This document shows positions 45,705-56,850 of a stretch of 64,000 nucleotides of DNA, piece by piece. How positions within the stretch are numbered: position 1 is the stretch's first letter; each line of letters opens with the position of its first letter. The stretch covers positions 1,652,116 through 1,716,115 of the forward strand of contig JAJEKV010000100.1 of the NCBI GenBank assembly GCA_021234155.1, read 5' to 3'. The translations under genes were made by a program, and so were the position numbers. Source of the stretch: Isoetes taiwanensis. Taxonomy: Eukaryota; Streptophyta; Lycopodiopsida; Isoetales; Isoetaceae. The notes beneath the pieces were generated by a model. The model worked only from the letters and a program-made list of their open reading frames with translations, ran no database searches and had not been told where the DNA came from.

Positions 45705-45795
45705 GTGATTTTTTATGAGCAAGACTGGAATCCACAAGCTGATAAGCAAGCATCGCAAAGGGCACATCGTAATCACCCAATGCACGATTGAGGAG
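45705..45795 (+). pseudogene. Exon of an ALC1/CHD1L-type SNF2 chromatin remodeller
   Basis: The family couples ATP hydrolysis to nucleosome sliding in the nucleus. After TTTTGCAG the exon reads [22 protein letters not shown], the SNF2 helicase motif V-VI region. VITQCTIEE then appears in a different frame before the donor GAG|GTACGT. The expected IGQ and following strand are deleted, which removes the motif VI end and shifts the frame. Clean splice sites show it came from genomic DNA, not from a processed transcript. No neighbouring exon of this gene was found. Confidence 0.75.
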
Positions 45796-46253
45796 GTACG
45801 TGATGCGAATTTTCTCAGTTAGTAAAGTTGCCAGCTATCAGTAGACTTTTCTAACCTTACTATTTGACACCAGCTGCGGTAACCTTTCTACGGACTTCAT
45901 TTTTTCCTAAGCTTATCATACGCATCTTATTGTTCAATATGTGACTACAGATTCTGTTTCCTGGAGATCTATCAGAAAAATTTGCTTAGAAAGATTTCTG
46001 TAGAAACTTTAGCTCATCTTCTTCTCTCACACAAAGAAAACTGCGATGTTCTCTTACACTCATGCCAAAGTCTAAATTACAAGACGAAATCTAGCAGAAG
46101 AACAAGAAAGCTAGAGTACTTGTTTTATCACAAGCACGTTTAGACATCTCCAGCAATAGACTGATAAGTCTCTAGTTGCTAATCCTTGAGACCTACTTCT
46201 GTTTTGTCTACTGTCTTTCTTGTTATAGCTCATGTGCTTATGCACTTTGACAG

Positions 46254-46660
46254 GCAGAAAATGCTATGGACAGAATGGACTGGATGGATAAAATTACAGG
46301 AGTGATTACTTCTCTTTTGAATTCTCAGATGGCTCAGCAGGCAATACCTTTTTGTTCAATTTTTCTCTTTGTAAATTTTGTTTATTTATCATTGAAGTGA
46401 TTAACAATGGTTCTGAAGCCTTTACGCAGTCCTGTGAACAGAGAATCCTCTACACATTTTGACACGCGTTTCTGGAAATGAAGTTTGCGCCGACTGCGGT
46501 GCACCTGGTCCCGACTAGGCATCATTAAACTTGGGTATTCTCATATGCATAGAGTGCTAGGGTGCACGTCGTAACCTTGGTGTACACATATCAACTTAGG
46601 TGCATTAACTTTATCTACAATGGTACAGAAGTTGTAAAGTCCACCAAAATAGTATTCGGA
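46254..46660 (+). pseudogene. ARF-GAP with PH domain (AGD1-4/ACAP-like) fragment
   Basis: Family role: proteins with BAR, PH, ArfGAP and ankyrin domains that stimulate GTP hydrolysis by ARF and act in vesicle transport. An exon after TTTGACAG reads ENAMDRMDWMDKITGVITSL, the end of the PH domain. About 110 bases on, the zinc-binding ArfGAP start reads GNEVCADCGAPGPD, a TAG in place of Trp, ASLNLGILICIEC, a TAG in place of Ser, then RRNLGVHIS and more stops. The CxxC...C zinc ligands are still visible. The TGG-to-TAG change fits decay at a methylated site. Confidence 0.85.
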
Positions 46661-46941
46661 GCTGCTGACCTGTTGAAATTATGCATTTTTAGAAAATATC
46701 TAGTTACAAACTACCACTGCATATCGTTGGCTCTAGCATCCTCACATGTGTCTTGATGCCATAGTCCTGGCCATAAAACACTGCAATTGCACTGCTTAAC
46801 AACAAAGTACTCTTTGTGCAGCACTCAAATGCATCCAATCATGGCTTCTATGGATCTAGATTATGCTCTGACACTATGTTCTTTTAGGTCATAGATTTCT
46901 GCAAACTTACCACCGTTTTATGAGGAAGCATTTGCTGTGTT

Positions 46942-47090
46942 CACTACAAGAGGATGGGGGTATAGTGTCAACCCTTGTGACAAGTCCTATGTGTAGTGAC
47001 AAATTTGTGTCGAATACTACTATCTTGACACAAAGTGCTTGTGTTGTGTCAACATTGTGTCTACTGCATAGTGTCAAATCTTTTATCAAA
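46942..47090 (+). mobile_element. CACTA-type transposon terminus
   Basis: CACTACAAGAGGATGG at 46942 is a classic CACTA end. The next 140 bases are full of short repeats in both senses: TAGTGTCAAC, TTGTGACAAG, TAGTGACAAA, TTGACACAAAG, TTGTGTCAAC and TAGTGTCAAA. These match the subterminal repeats to which CACTA transposase binds. I could not find the other end (CTTGTAGTG) in the window, so this is a solo or truncated end. Confidence 0.7.
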
Positions 47091-47600
47091 GCAATGACCT
47101 CCTTCTGTCAACTTTCTATCGCATGTTAAGTAGGTTTTTGCAACAACTTTTGAACAATATTTAAGCTAAGTTGTGCCAACTTTTTTTTAAGACTTATAAC
47201 AAATGATTATCCAAAATTTCATCTAATATCTTAATGGAACTTTGAGGAGCATTTTGTCAACTTTATATTGCAATTTAAGTGGGTTGTTGCAACAATTTTT
47301 TAACAAATTTATAACTCCATCATTATAACATTTCTATGAGATTTATAATATAATGCCATCCAATTTGTATCTAATATATTAGTAGAATTGAGTTTGGTAT
47401 TCATATATCATTAAAGATTTGGTATTGCGCTAAGAAATGTTACTTGATAAGGGGAATAGATAATGGTGAAGGGTACCTGACAACTTGAACAAGGGAGAAA
47501 ATTTATTGGAAGATAAAAAACAATACTCAATACCAAATGAGCTATACCATAGTAGTCATAGCAATAAGATTAACAATGTTGATTAATCACATGTGGCAAC
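47091..47600. other. AT-rich sequence inside or beyond the CACTA end
   Basis: No ORF or domain. CTTCTGTCAACTTT and TTTTGTCAACTTTATA and repeated TTGCAACAA suggest more diverged local repeats. Confidence 0.35.
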
Positions 47601-49110
47601 TTCATTTAACAAAAAGAAATCTAGAAAAGCAGAAAATTACCCTAGCAGACGATGAAGTGGACCTTCATAAAATTAGCCATTATATACCATTTCACACTAT
47701 TGGTTCTACTGCTCAAGAACCAACAGATTAAAAACAGAAAATGATGAAAAAGATGAACAACCCAAAGGTACATGTCAAACAGATAGATGACACGAGTACT
47801 TACCTAGTTCACAGCTAGCAGAATAAATATTGATTTATCCTTCTTGATATCGCCTACTTATCTGGGGTTCGTTCATGTTTCCACCTGCATGAATGACACC
47901 TTGTGAGCCACTAATGTTTTCTCAAAATGACTAGGCAATACCCTCGCAAATAATGAAATGAAATTTTCTAGTATTCTTGTTATAAGATCTTCATTATGGT
48001 ACAGAATATCATTAACCCAACAATGAAATCAAGAATATTAGAAAAATGACCCTAGCAGACAATGAAGTGAATCTTCCTAATATTAGCCATCACACAACCT
48101 TAACACCATTGGTTCTATTGCCTAGGAACCAATACTCACACCATGCATACTGAATATAGAACATATTTGGTTCCATTACAGACCATTGGTTCTATTACAC
48201 GTCGAAGAGACTAATATAAGATCACCATTACAGTGAATCATTACATCAACATGAAATCGAGAAAAACAAAAAATGATAAAAAAGATGAGCAACCCAAAGA
48301 TACGCTTCATAAATCTTGATTCGTCCTTCTTGAATATTGCCTGCTTATCGGGGGTCATTCACATTTCCACATGCATGAATGACACCTCGTGAGCCACTAA
48401 TGTTTTCCCAAAACGACTAAGCAATACCCTAACAAATAATGAAGTGAGCCTTTCTAATGTTCTTGTTGAGTATGAGGTTCCGATTGTGGTACAAAAAATC
48501 GTTACCCCTTGAGAAAAACAGAACATGACCTAGCAGACAATGAAGTAAAGCTTTCTAATACTAGCCTTTGGTGTCTATTGCCTAAAACACAGTATTCACA
48601 CCATACACAATGGTATAGATAATGTGCCAGGGCATGCAATTTTGTCTGGTAAGGGCTTTGCAATCCCGTAAGGGCGAGCCAAGGTCCGAGCTAGGCAAAA
48701 TTGCCTGCCCTGGCACATTCTCTAATGCAATGCTTTGGGGCAGCGGGGATTAGCTTTGTGCCACTGCCCAAACATTACGAAAAAACCATTGCCCACATTT
48801 TGAATATAGAGTATCTTTGGTTCTATTACACACCACTAGTTTTAACAAGGTAATATAAGATCTCAACAATGGTTTTAACAAGGTAATATTAAGATCTCAA
48901 CAATGCCGATTCATCATTACCCCAACAATGCAATCGAGAGAAAAGAAGAAAATGATGAAAAATAGAAACAACCCAAAGATACGCTCGAACAGAAATATGG
49001 CGCGAGAAATTACCTGGTTCACACCGAGAATAAATCTTGAATCATCCTTCTTGAATAGCCACTGCCTATCTAGGGTTCGTTCACAGTCGCCACAATCACC
49101 AAGAGTCGCC
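47600..49110. repeat. Degenerate tandem array, about three units
   Basis: The phrases CCTAGCAGAC.ATGAAGT, TCCTTCTTGAATA and CAACCCAAAGATACGCT recur, as do GAATGACACCT.GTGAGCCAC and CTAATGTTTTC, at 47630-47950, 48040-48470 and 48510-49080, with a period of roughly 0.45-0.5 kb and many differences. Short ORFs on both strands are repeats of one another. The third unit is split by the small hairpin element at 48621-48719. Confidence 0.7.
48621..48719. mobile_element. 99-bp hairpin MITE
   Basis: AATGTGCCAGGGCATGCAAT and ATTGCCTGCCCTGGCACATT are inverted repeats with one mismatch over 24 bases. A GC-rich centre includes GTAAGGGC twice. It interrupts the degenerate tandem array. Confidence 0.8.
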
Positions 49111-50799
49111 ACAATCACGATCAGTAAGTATACAGAAGCTTCAAGCAACGCAAAAATGTTAGCAATACATTTTCCATTTTTAGGTTCTTCCTGCATTAAT
49201 GCTGCTCCTGCCAGCTTCTAACGTCTATCTATTGGTGTTTAGTGGCTTCTAATAGGCCGACAAGGGCAAAAATGTGTCGACAGAGGAGTCTTCTGGAGAT
49301 AAGCTGGAGAATGACGGAATTGCAGAAACGGATCCAAAGAACTATCAAAGGCCAAGATGATTCAGAAAAGAAGATGCAAAAGAAAAAGAATGGAAAGGAG
49401 AGGTAAAACATTGCTTTAGTTTCAAGCATTTCCTCTGTAGAATGTTATCTGTTTTGATTTCCACAGAATACCCGACTTTTTGTTGCCTCCATTTTCTGCA
49501 AAAGATCTTGTATGTCATTGATTAGCCTGGCAACTGTGAATCTATTGCTCCAATCCAACTCCAATTTGTCTTATTGTTATCTCCAGCTTGGATTTCTGTA
49601 ATATTTTTCCAGCAAGTAAACTCCTTCTTTTCTTTGATCTCGGCGTGTATTTTCCTTCCTCTTTGCATATCTTTGAGCAATGCCTTGTGCAAGACCAAAT
49701 ATGCTTCCATTTACAACATAACCTGCTATGAGTCCATGGTCATGACTATCTTTGAAACAAACAATGCATGTTTATTGTGAAGATAAAAGCAGGGGTCTAA
49801 TTTTCTCTCATTGTTTTTCAATCAGCGATGAAGAAACTCACATATGATCCTCGCTTTCGCATTCAAGTCCATAGTAGCCTGTTGCTTGATCAGGATGCTC
49901 CTATGTTGGAAATCCATTAAGTGCAACATAGAACGTCAGCATGCCACAGCTTCACATTGAGATGCCTCTTTAGGGCAGCTCCTTCTTTAACAATATCAGC
50001 TAGATGATTCTTCGCTTTCCAAGGAGGAGGTCAATCGGTGATCTTTGGACATGGCGAATTCCAACGAAGTTCCCAACTATATCAAGACTATTTTCTTGGT
50101 ATATAACTAGTGATGGCTTCATCGCCATACATGGTAGTTAGATAAGATATACATTCAACACACAAAACACGGTCCTTAATAAGAGAATATCTTGATTTAA
50201 AAAGCCAAGCAAAGATGACCTAGTGTTCAACGGTCGAGAATGGAGCTGCAAGTTATGCTCTTCAATCGAAGAGCACTTTGTTCACACATGTTCCATGTAT
50301 ATATGAAAAAGCTCTCTTCCAAAGCTAATAGCCTATGCGGGCCGGTGGGGACCAGACACGCATGCGAGGACCCTCTCCTACTTCTGAAAAAAAAAACTTA
50401 CAAATTGATGTGCTGTGCCTAATTTCCAGGGCAAAGGTGCAACTTTGGCCAAAATGATTCGATGTTGGACTCATAATTTTCTTCCAATTTGTGCTCATTC
50501 GCCTGCCAGGTCCATTTCCTGGTTCGTAATAACTAGACCCAATCGGATTTATCATAGGAAAGATTGTCCCGCCTGATAGCACCAATTTATGGTGGCTTTT
50601 GTCAAAAAATGTTACATTTGCCTTTGCATCAGCCTTCGTTGCCTCTGCCTTCTCTTCACTTCAAGGTTTCACTTGCAATTCCACCATAATGTTCGTCTGA
50701 ATTTCTGAAGTGATACTTTAGTACTACTGGTGATTCAGAAAGAAAAGAGTCTTGGATTGGGTCATTTGGTGGATAGGCACTGTCACAGTTCCTAGTTTT
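49111..50799. other. No recognisable gene
   Basis: A hydrophilic segment at 49255-49360 (KGKNVSTEESSGDKLEND) after a TAG acceptor might be a stray exon. A minus-strand ORF at 50325-50585 (MINPIGSSYYEPGNGPGRR) has no domain I know. Nothing else noticed. Confidence 0.3.
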
Positions 50800-51048
50800 T
50801 GTTAGAATATTGTATTCTATATGTCATGATGACTAGGCACGCATGCTTGTTGCTGACATGGCATATACTCATGAGCCATAGTCATGCTTGCTGATGTGGC
50901 ACAGAGCGTGCTTGTTGCTGACGTGGCAAGCCTTTATAAGCCACAGTCATGTTAGTAGTTAGTTTTATCCAGTTGTGAGTTGAGGGAAAGCTAGTCATTT
51001 TTGTATCTTCTCTCTATTTTCAATACATTGAAAACCTTGAGTCTTTCA
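50800..51048 (+). mobile_element. Ty1/copia 5' LTR
   Basis: It starts TGTTAGAATATTG and ends GAGTCTTTCA, directly before the primer site. The length of 249 bp is normal for copia. TTTATAAG at 50933-50940 is the likely TATA box. Three copies of GCTGACGTGGCA-like sequence lie at about 50850-50930. The matching 3' LTR is not in the window, so the start was chosen from the TG and the typical copia first bases. Confidence 0.75.
50933..50940 (+). promoter_or_regulatory. TATA box of the copia LTR
   Basis: TTTATAAG lies 116 bases before the LTR end, in the usual U3/R position for a short copia LTR. Confidence 0.45.
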
Positions 51049-51060
51049 TGGTATCAGAGC
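51049..51060 (+). promoter_or_regulatory. Primer-binding site, initiator tRNA-Met type
   Basis: TGGTATCAGAGC directly follows the LTR. It is the standard plant copia site, complementary to the 3' end of initiator tRNA-Met, where minus-strand synthesis begins. Confidence 0.9.
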
Positions 51061-51471
51061 CGGATTTGAAAAAGGGAGATAGTGCAATTGAAGAACGTCA
51101 AATTTGACGTCAGATTTGTTCGAGATTTGGAATCTTTTGCGGACTTGAGTCTGTAAACTGGAGCGGATTTGAGCAGGCTTTCCAGAGAGCCTACTCTTAT
51201 CAAGATCGGCTGAATCAAGGTGGTTTTCTTGCAGTTTTTGCAAGCCTGGTGAATAGAGGTGTCTTTGCCTCAGAATTGTGAAATTCTTGATCGAAACTCA
51301 ATCTTTCTCTGCAATTTTCTTGCCGCTCAGGCCGGTTTCTATCAGGACAGTTGAAATCTTGTCCATTCTGGTGAATATTTTCATCATTGCTGTTACTTTC
51401 TCTGAAAGATTGGTCGGTTTTATCAAGTTTTCTTGATCTTTGTGCTTTACATTACAAGTTTTCTTAGTCAG

Positions 51472-54400
51472 ATGGCTTCTCATGCTGATCCTTGGAAGTA
51501 TTTCATACATCCAGTATTGGATGCAGAGAATTACTTTACATGGAGGGATGCTTTTGAAACAAATCTCAATCTGAGAGATTTGGGAGATATATTTCTTGCT
51601 ACATGGAGTCCTGTCAATGCAGAAGAACAAAAGAAGGATATGTATGCTTTAAATCATCTTAAGACTTGTATTTGTACGGATTTTCAGAGGGATATTAGAG
51701 CATTCAAAACTTTTAAAGAAGCCTTTGTGTTTCTTCAAAATACTTGTGTGCAGCAGGGAGAGGGACAGAGAATTATGTTCCAGAGCAAGCTGGATAATCT
51801 TAGGCTGGAAGAGTGCAAGAATATGACAGATTATTTGCAACAATTTAAAGCCTTGAGAGAGAAGTTTTTCGGAGCAGGAGGTACTATGACTGAGGTTACT
51901 TTCATTATGTATGTTTTGAAAGGCTTATCTAAGGAGTATCAGCATATTATTGATCATTATCAAATGAAAGTCAAGATCAAGATTACCTTCACTCAACTTC
52001 AACAAAAATTGCTGGATGCAGAATCGAGTAGGAAAAGAAGAGAACATTATGAGCATGCACATTATTCAGCTAAGTCTCCCTCTATTACTACTTCTTCTAT
52101 TTCTCCCATTAATTCTTCTACAGAGTTAGTGCCTAAATCCTCCTCAGATTCTGGTATATCCTCTCGGGAACCTTATGCCTGTTGGTTTTGTGGCAAGAAA
52201 GGACACATCAAACGTGATTGTAGGAAATTACAAAGGGAATTTGCTCAGTACTCAAAGGATCGTGCTACCAAATCGGGCAAGTCAGATTCTGTGACAATTG
52301 TTCCTAAGCAAGAAACAAGTGCAAATGTGTCTCATATTTCTCATGGGGATTTTGAGCTTGGGTTTCTAAATGTTGCAGCTGAGTGTTTTGATGAAGACAT
52401 TTGGTTACTTGATTCTGCTGCTACAAAACATTTTGCAGGCAAATCTCACATGTTTGATACTTTAACCCCTCATGACACTACCATAGTTAGAATGGCTGAT
52501 GGTAATTTGGCAAAGTCCAAAGGAAAAGGCAATATAAATTTTCAGACTGACAATTGTCTTACTCTCAAACTGGAGGATGTCATCTTAGTTCCTGGTTTAT
52601 TGGTGAATCTTTTGAGTATAAGTGAATTTGATAGGAAGATGGGATATTCAGTTTTATTCACAGGAGGACTCGTTCATATTTTGCACAAAAATCCACTTGA
52701 TTTTGTTGATCTTCAAAATCTTGGACCTATTGCCAAAGGATATCTCAATAATGAAGGGTTATATGTTCTTCACCAAGGCTCTTCTTCATCCAAAGTAGCT
52801 GATCTGATACACACCCAGTCTTCACTCTCTGCAGCAGTTCCACATTCTCAAGATTCACTTTGGCATGCACGGTATGGACATGTTTCTCATTCTGCTTTAG
52901 TAACAGCATCTAAACATCAGATGGTTAAAGGCTTACCTACACTTAAAGCTCAAGTTCTTGATTGCCATGCTTGCAGACTTGGTAAGCAAGTCCAAGCTCC
53001 TTATGCTTCTCAAGCAGAATTTCGTGCTCAAACACCTTTGGAACTTATACATTCAGACATGTGTTATCTTCCTACTGAATCATATGGTGGAAACAGGTAT
53101 TTTATGGTCTTTGTTGATGACTTTAGTAGGTACACATGGGTGTATCCTATTAAGTTTAAGTCTCAAGCTTTCTCTCAATTCTTAAATTTCAGTCATCTGG
53201 TGGAGAATGAATTTTCCACCACTATTAAGAGGATCAGGACAGATAATGCACGCGAGTATCTTTCTCAAGAATTTGATGATTATCTCAAATCCAAAAGTAT
53301 TCATAGGGAACTTATTGTTCCCTATGCTCATCCTCAGAATGGTGTTGCTGAACGTAAGAATCGAACACTCATGGATCTAGCTCGAAGCATGTTGAAATAT
53401 AAGCAATTACCTCCACAGTTTTGGGCAGAAGCTGTTTTAACTGCAGCCTATGTTTCCAACAGAGCTCCTACAAAATCATTGGGTATTAAGACTCCTTTTG
53501 AAGCCTTGTATGGGCTAAAACCAGATGTTTCCCATTTCAAGGTCTTTGGGTGTTTGGCGTTTGCTACTGTTCCAAGGGAACTTCTTCAAAAGAGTGGCAA
53601 ACTCTCGGATCGAGCAACAAAAGTCATTTTCATTGGATATCAACACCACATGAAAGCTTGGAGGTGTTATGATCCGCTTACTAAGCGTGTTTTCTCCTCA
53701 AGAAGCCTCATTTTTGTCGAAGATGCTGTTTACTCAAGTGAGTCCTATCAATCTAATGAGGTTGACTATGACAAGGCTATTTGTAATCAGTTTGAAATTG
53801 GTAGTATTGCTCAAGTTCCTGATGTTCCTGATGTTTCTACTGTTCCTGAAATTTCTGATGTTAATATATCAACCCAAGTTTCTGATATTCCTGATATTCC
53901 TGATGTTCCTGCTGTTCCTGCTGTTTCTGATGTTCCTCATCATTCTGATATTCCTGATGTTCCTTTTCCTCATTCAGTGGCCTCTGATTCTTCCTCATCT
54001 GTATCTCAGTCCCTTGATCCATACAGAGATTTTTTACCTATTGATTATCAGTCTCCAATTCCTGATACTTCTTCATCCTCAACTGATATGACTATTACAG
54101 CAAATAACTCACTTCGAAGGTCTCAAAGGATTGCCAATCTTCCTCCAGTTAACTATTTTTGCAACTATGCTTTAATGACACAAGTTCTCCATGACAATGA
54201 TCCTACCACATATACAGAAGCAGCCAAACATTCTCATTGGATTCAAGCTATGCATGATGAGATCAGTATGCTACAAAAGCAACAAACCTGGGAATTGGTA
54301 CCTAAACCTCCCAATCAGAATATTATTGGTGCTAAATGGATTTTTCGCACCAAATATCATTCGGATGATACACTTTCAAAGCATAAGGCACGTTTGGTTG

Positions 54401-55520
54401 CCAAAGGTTATACTCAACAAGAAGGATTTGATTTTAATGAAGTGTTTGCACCCGTGGTTCGACTGGATACATTAAGGGCAGTCTTGGCTCTTGCAGCTCA
54501 TAAAGGCTGGCCTCTTTATCAACTTGATTTTAAATCTGCATTTCTCAATGGGGATTTACAAGAAGAACTCTATATGCAGCAGCCACCTGGATTTAAGGAT
54601 AAGCATCATCCTGAATTTGTGTGTAAATTGAAGAAGAGTTTGTATGGATTAAAACAGGCACCTCGCTGCTGGCATCTGAAGATTAATTCTTTTCTTCTGT
54701 CTATGGGCTATCAACGCTCTCGAGCAGACCCTAATCTTTATTATAAATTTGAAGATGCATCTGTCTCTATTATTCTGCTGTATGTAGATGACACTATCAT
54801 AACAGGAGATGCTGAACATCTTATTAGATTCTTACTCAACAGTTTGAAGTCACTGATTTGGGTCTTATGCACTATTGTCTTGGCCTTGAAGTTTGGCAGA
54901 CTCCTACTGGTCTTCATATTACTCAACAAAAGTATATTTCAGAACTTTTGGACAGGTTTCATATGACAGATTGCAAACCTTCACTCTTACCATGTGATAT
55001 TGGTCAAAAGCTCACTCTTGAATCTGATCATGAAGATGCTGATCCTACTTTGTATAGGCAGCTTGTTGGAGCTTTACTGTACTTGACTCATTCTCGTCCA
55101 GATATTGTTTATGCAGTTGGAGTTCTTACTCGATTCATGCAACATCCCAAACAGCCTCATTGGAAAGTAGCTAAGACTGTGCTCAGATATCTACAAGGCA
55201 CTAAAACAGAGGGAGTTTTGTATTTCAGACATAGTGATCCTAAGCTGGTTTTGTTCACAGACTCTGATATGGCTTCTATAGATCTTGATTATCGAAGATG
55301 TCTTACTGGTTGTGTCATTTTTTGGAGGTAATCCAATTACTTGGTGTTCAAAGAAACAAGCCACAACTAGTATCAGTACTACTGAAGCAGAATTGAAGGC
55401 TCTTTGTATGACTGTACAAGAAATGCTGTGGCTTATTCATCTATATGAGGATTTACGTATACCTATTAAACCTGCATCTGTTCATTGTGACAACAGTGGA
55501 GCTCTTTATCATATTAAGGA
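51472..55520 (+). pseudogene. Ty1/copia gag-pol polyprotein, two frameshifts, 3'-truncated
   Basis: I start at MASHADPWKYF (51472); the longer frame from 51433 adds residues unlike gag. Residues from that start: gag with CCHC knuckle C237-C250 (CWFCGKKGHIKRDC), protease DSAAT at 314, integrase zinc His from 465 and catalytic D529, D591, E627 (35 residues between the last two), then RT with LDFKSAFLNGDL at 1019 and YVDD at 1104-1107. A linker near residues 780-860 is made of repeated VPDVPDV/IPDIPDV units. A single missing base near 54829 shifts the frame to LTQQFEVTDLG. A second shift in a T run at about 55313 precedes GGNPITWCSKKQ and TEAELKAL of RNase H. It ends after CDNSGALYHIKD, so about 50-60 residues, the polypurine tract and the 3' LTR are gone. 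Confidence 0.93.
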
Positions 55521-55792
55521 TTATAGGGTCTTTTTTTACTAGTGATGTACACTTTAGCATGTCGCGACACAGGTGCTGATTTGGTGCTGATTGCCCTTCA
55601 AGCTACCCCTCATTGCCCTTCCCTTGCCCTTCATTGCCCTTCAAAAAATATTAGGATGTTCTTTAGTTATGTATAACATAATGATCATATTAGTAATGTG
55701 AAGCCCCGATCACACATGTTATATATGAAGGTGCTGATTTAGTGCTTGAATTTCGTTTTTTTGTACACCACTAGCAAAAAAACACCCTATAA
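55521..55792. mobile_element. 272-bp MITE at the copia break
   Basis: TTATAGGGTCTTTTTTTACT continues into AGTGATGTAC at the left. Its reverse complement at the right (GTACACCACTAG then CAAAAAAACACCCTATAA) pairs over about 30 bases with three or four mismatches. The centre repeats CATTGCCCTTC and GGTGCTGATTT. It begins exactly where the copia coding sequence is lost, but copia does not resume on the other side. Confidence 0.75.
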
Positions 55793-56400
55793 AGGTCATC
55801 TCCAAATTAAAAGCACGATTTAATTAATTCGAGAATTTTGGAATTCTCGTTTAGCATGAAATAGGTTCTTGGGTGTCTATAAAACACCGCAAATGGTTGC
55901 AGCGGAGTAAAAGTTGACGTTTTTTTTTTGCTTTTTGGGCACAAACAGCGACGTATCCGATTTGGACATGTATAAGGCTATCCCAAGCTCCTTCGGGAGC
56001 AAGAGCGGTCCACAGGAAAGATTGAAAACACTCAGCAGGATCGCCACGGCGAAGATTTGAAGCTGCTTAGGCAGCCGATGGATGTAATATTACAATTCCG
56101 TTAAGCTCTTCACATGGATAAAAAGAATTGAAAGTGATAATGAGGATCGCGGTGGCGAACATTGTGAGTTGTCGTGTGAAGGAATGTTTAGACAAAATAA
56201 CTGAAATAGTAAACTCAAAGCATTGTAATTTGTATTCCTCAAACATTTCAATGTACATTTCTTTGCCATGTGGGCAGAAATTAGTCCATCACGGGTTTCG
56301 ATCTTGTCTCTCGGGTACAACAGAGCTCGTGACTATCCTAGCTACATGTTCCTGTCCCCTTTGGAAAACATCTTACGTGTCCATCTCGATTGTAGCCTTT
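55793..56400. other. Left flank of the CG-rich block
   Basis: No gene. GGATCGCCACGGCGAAGATT near 56040 and GGATCGCGGTGGCGAACATT at 56143 are imperfect CG palindromes similar to the array at 59.9-60.3 kb, so they may be the other subterminal region of one large element. Confidence 0.4.
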
Positions 56401-56403
56401 GTT

Positions 56404-56850
56404 TTATCTCGGGATTTCTCTGGACATGGCTGCGCAAGGAGTTGGACATGTGGATCCGGTCCGCCGATTGTCGGTATCCATGGGGGTCCCTTCGACATGC
56501 GCCACTCGCTTTCGGCACATGCGATGTCGGGTGCATGGAAGAGTTTGGTTTTTTTCATTCTTTGGAACACGATGCTCTTGTGTGCCTGATGGCTCACCCT
56601 CTTGATCCACCGGGGTCCATACCCTCGTATTCGAAACTTCGACCCGCTTTGTCAAGAAAGGCATGTAGGCATCAAATTTTTCATTTAAAGCCCCCAATTT
56701 TTGAAACACGGGCTCTAGAAATACCTTTTCGGTAGCCCTCGAAGTCTTTTAGTTTCTGCATTCTTTCCTCGTAGCTTTTCTCATCCATTTGATCCAAGAT
56801 TGAATCGATGTTAGATATATCCGTTTGTTGGGTAATGTTTAAATTGATCG
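56404..56850 (-). other. Possible 3' part of the minus-strand ORF set
   Basis: EPVFQKLGALNEKFDAYMPF, LTKRVEVSNTRVW and TPVDQEGEPSGT lie in an open minus-strand frame (56709 down). It continues the direction of the methyltransferase-like segment and has similar codon character. No domain is recognised. Confidence 0.3.

Noticed and set aside
55535-55782. Two CACTAG ends facing away from each other, read at first as ends of two CACTA transposons
   Set aside because: The inverted similarity extends on both sides of CACTAG, so the two sites are internal parts of the long TIRs of one MITE.
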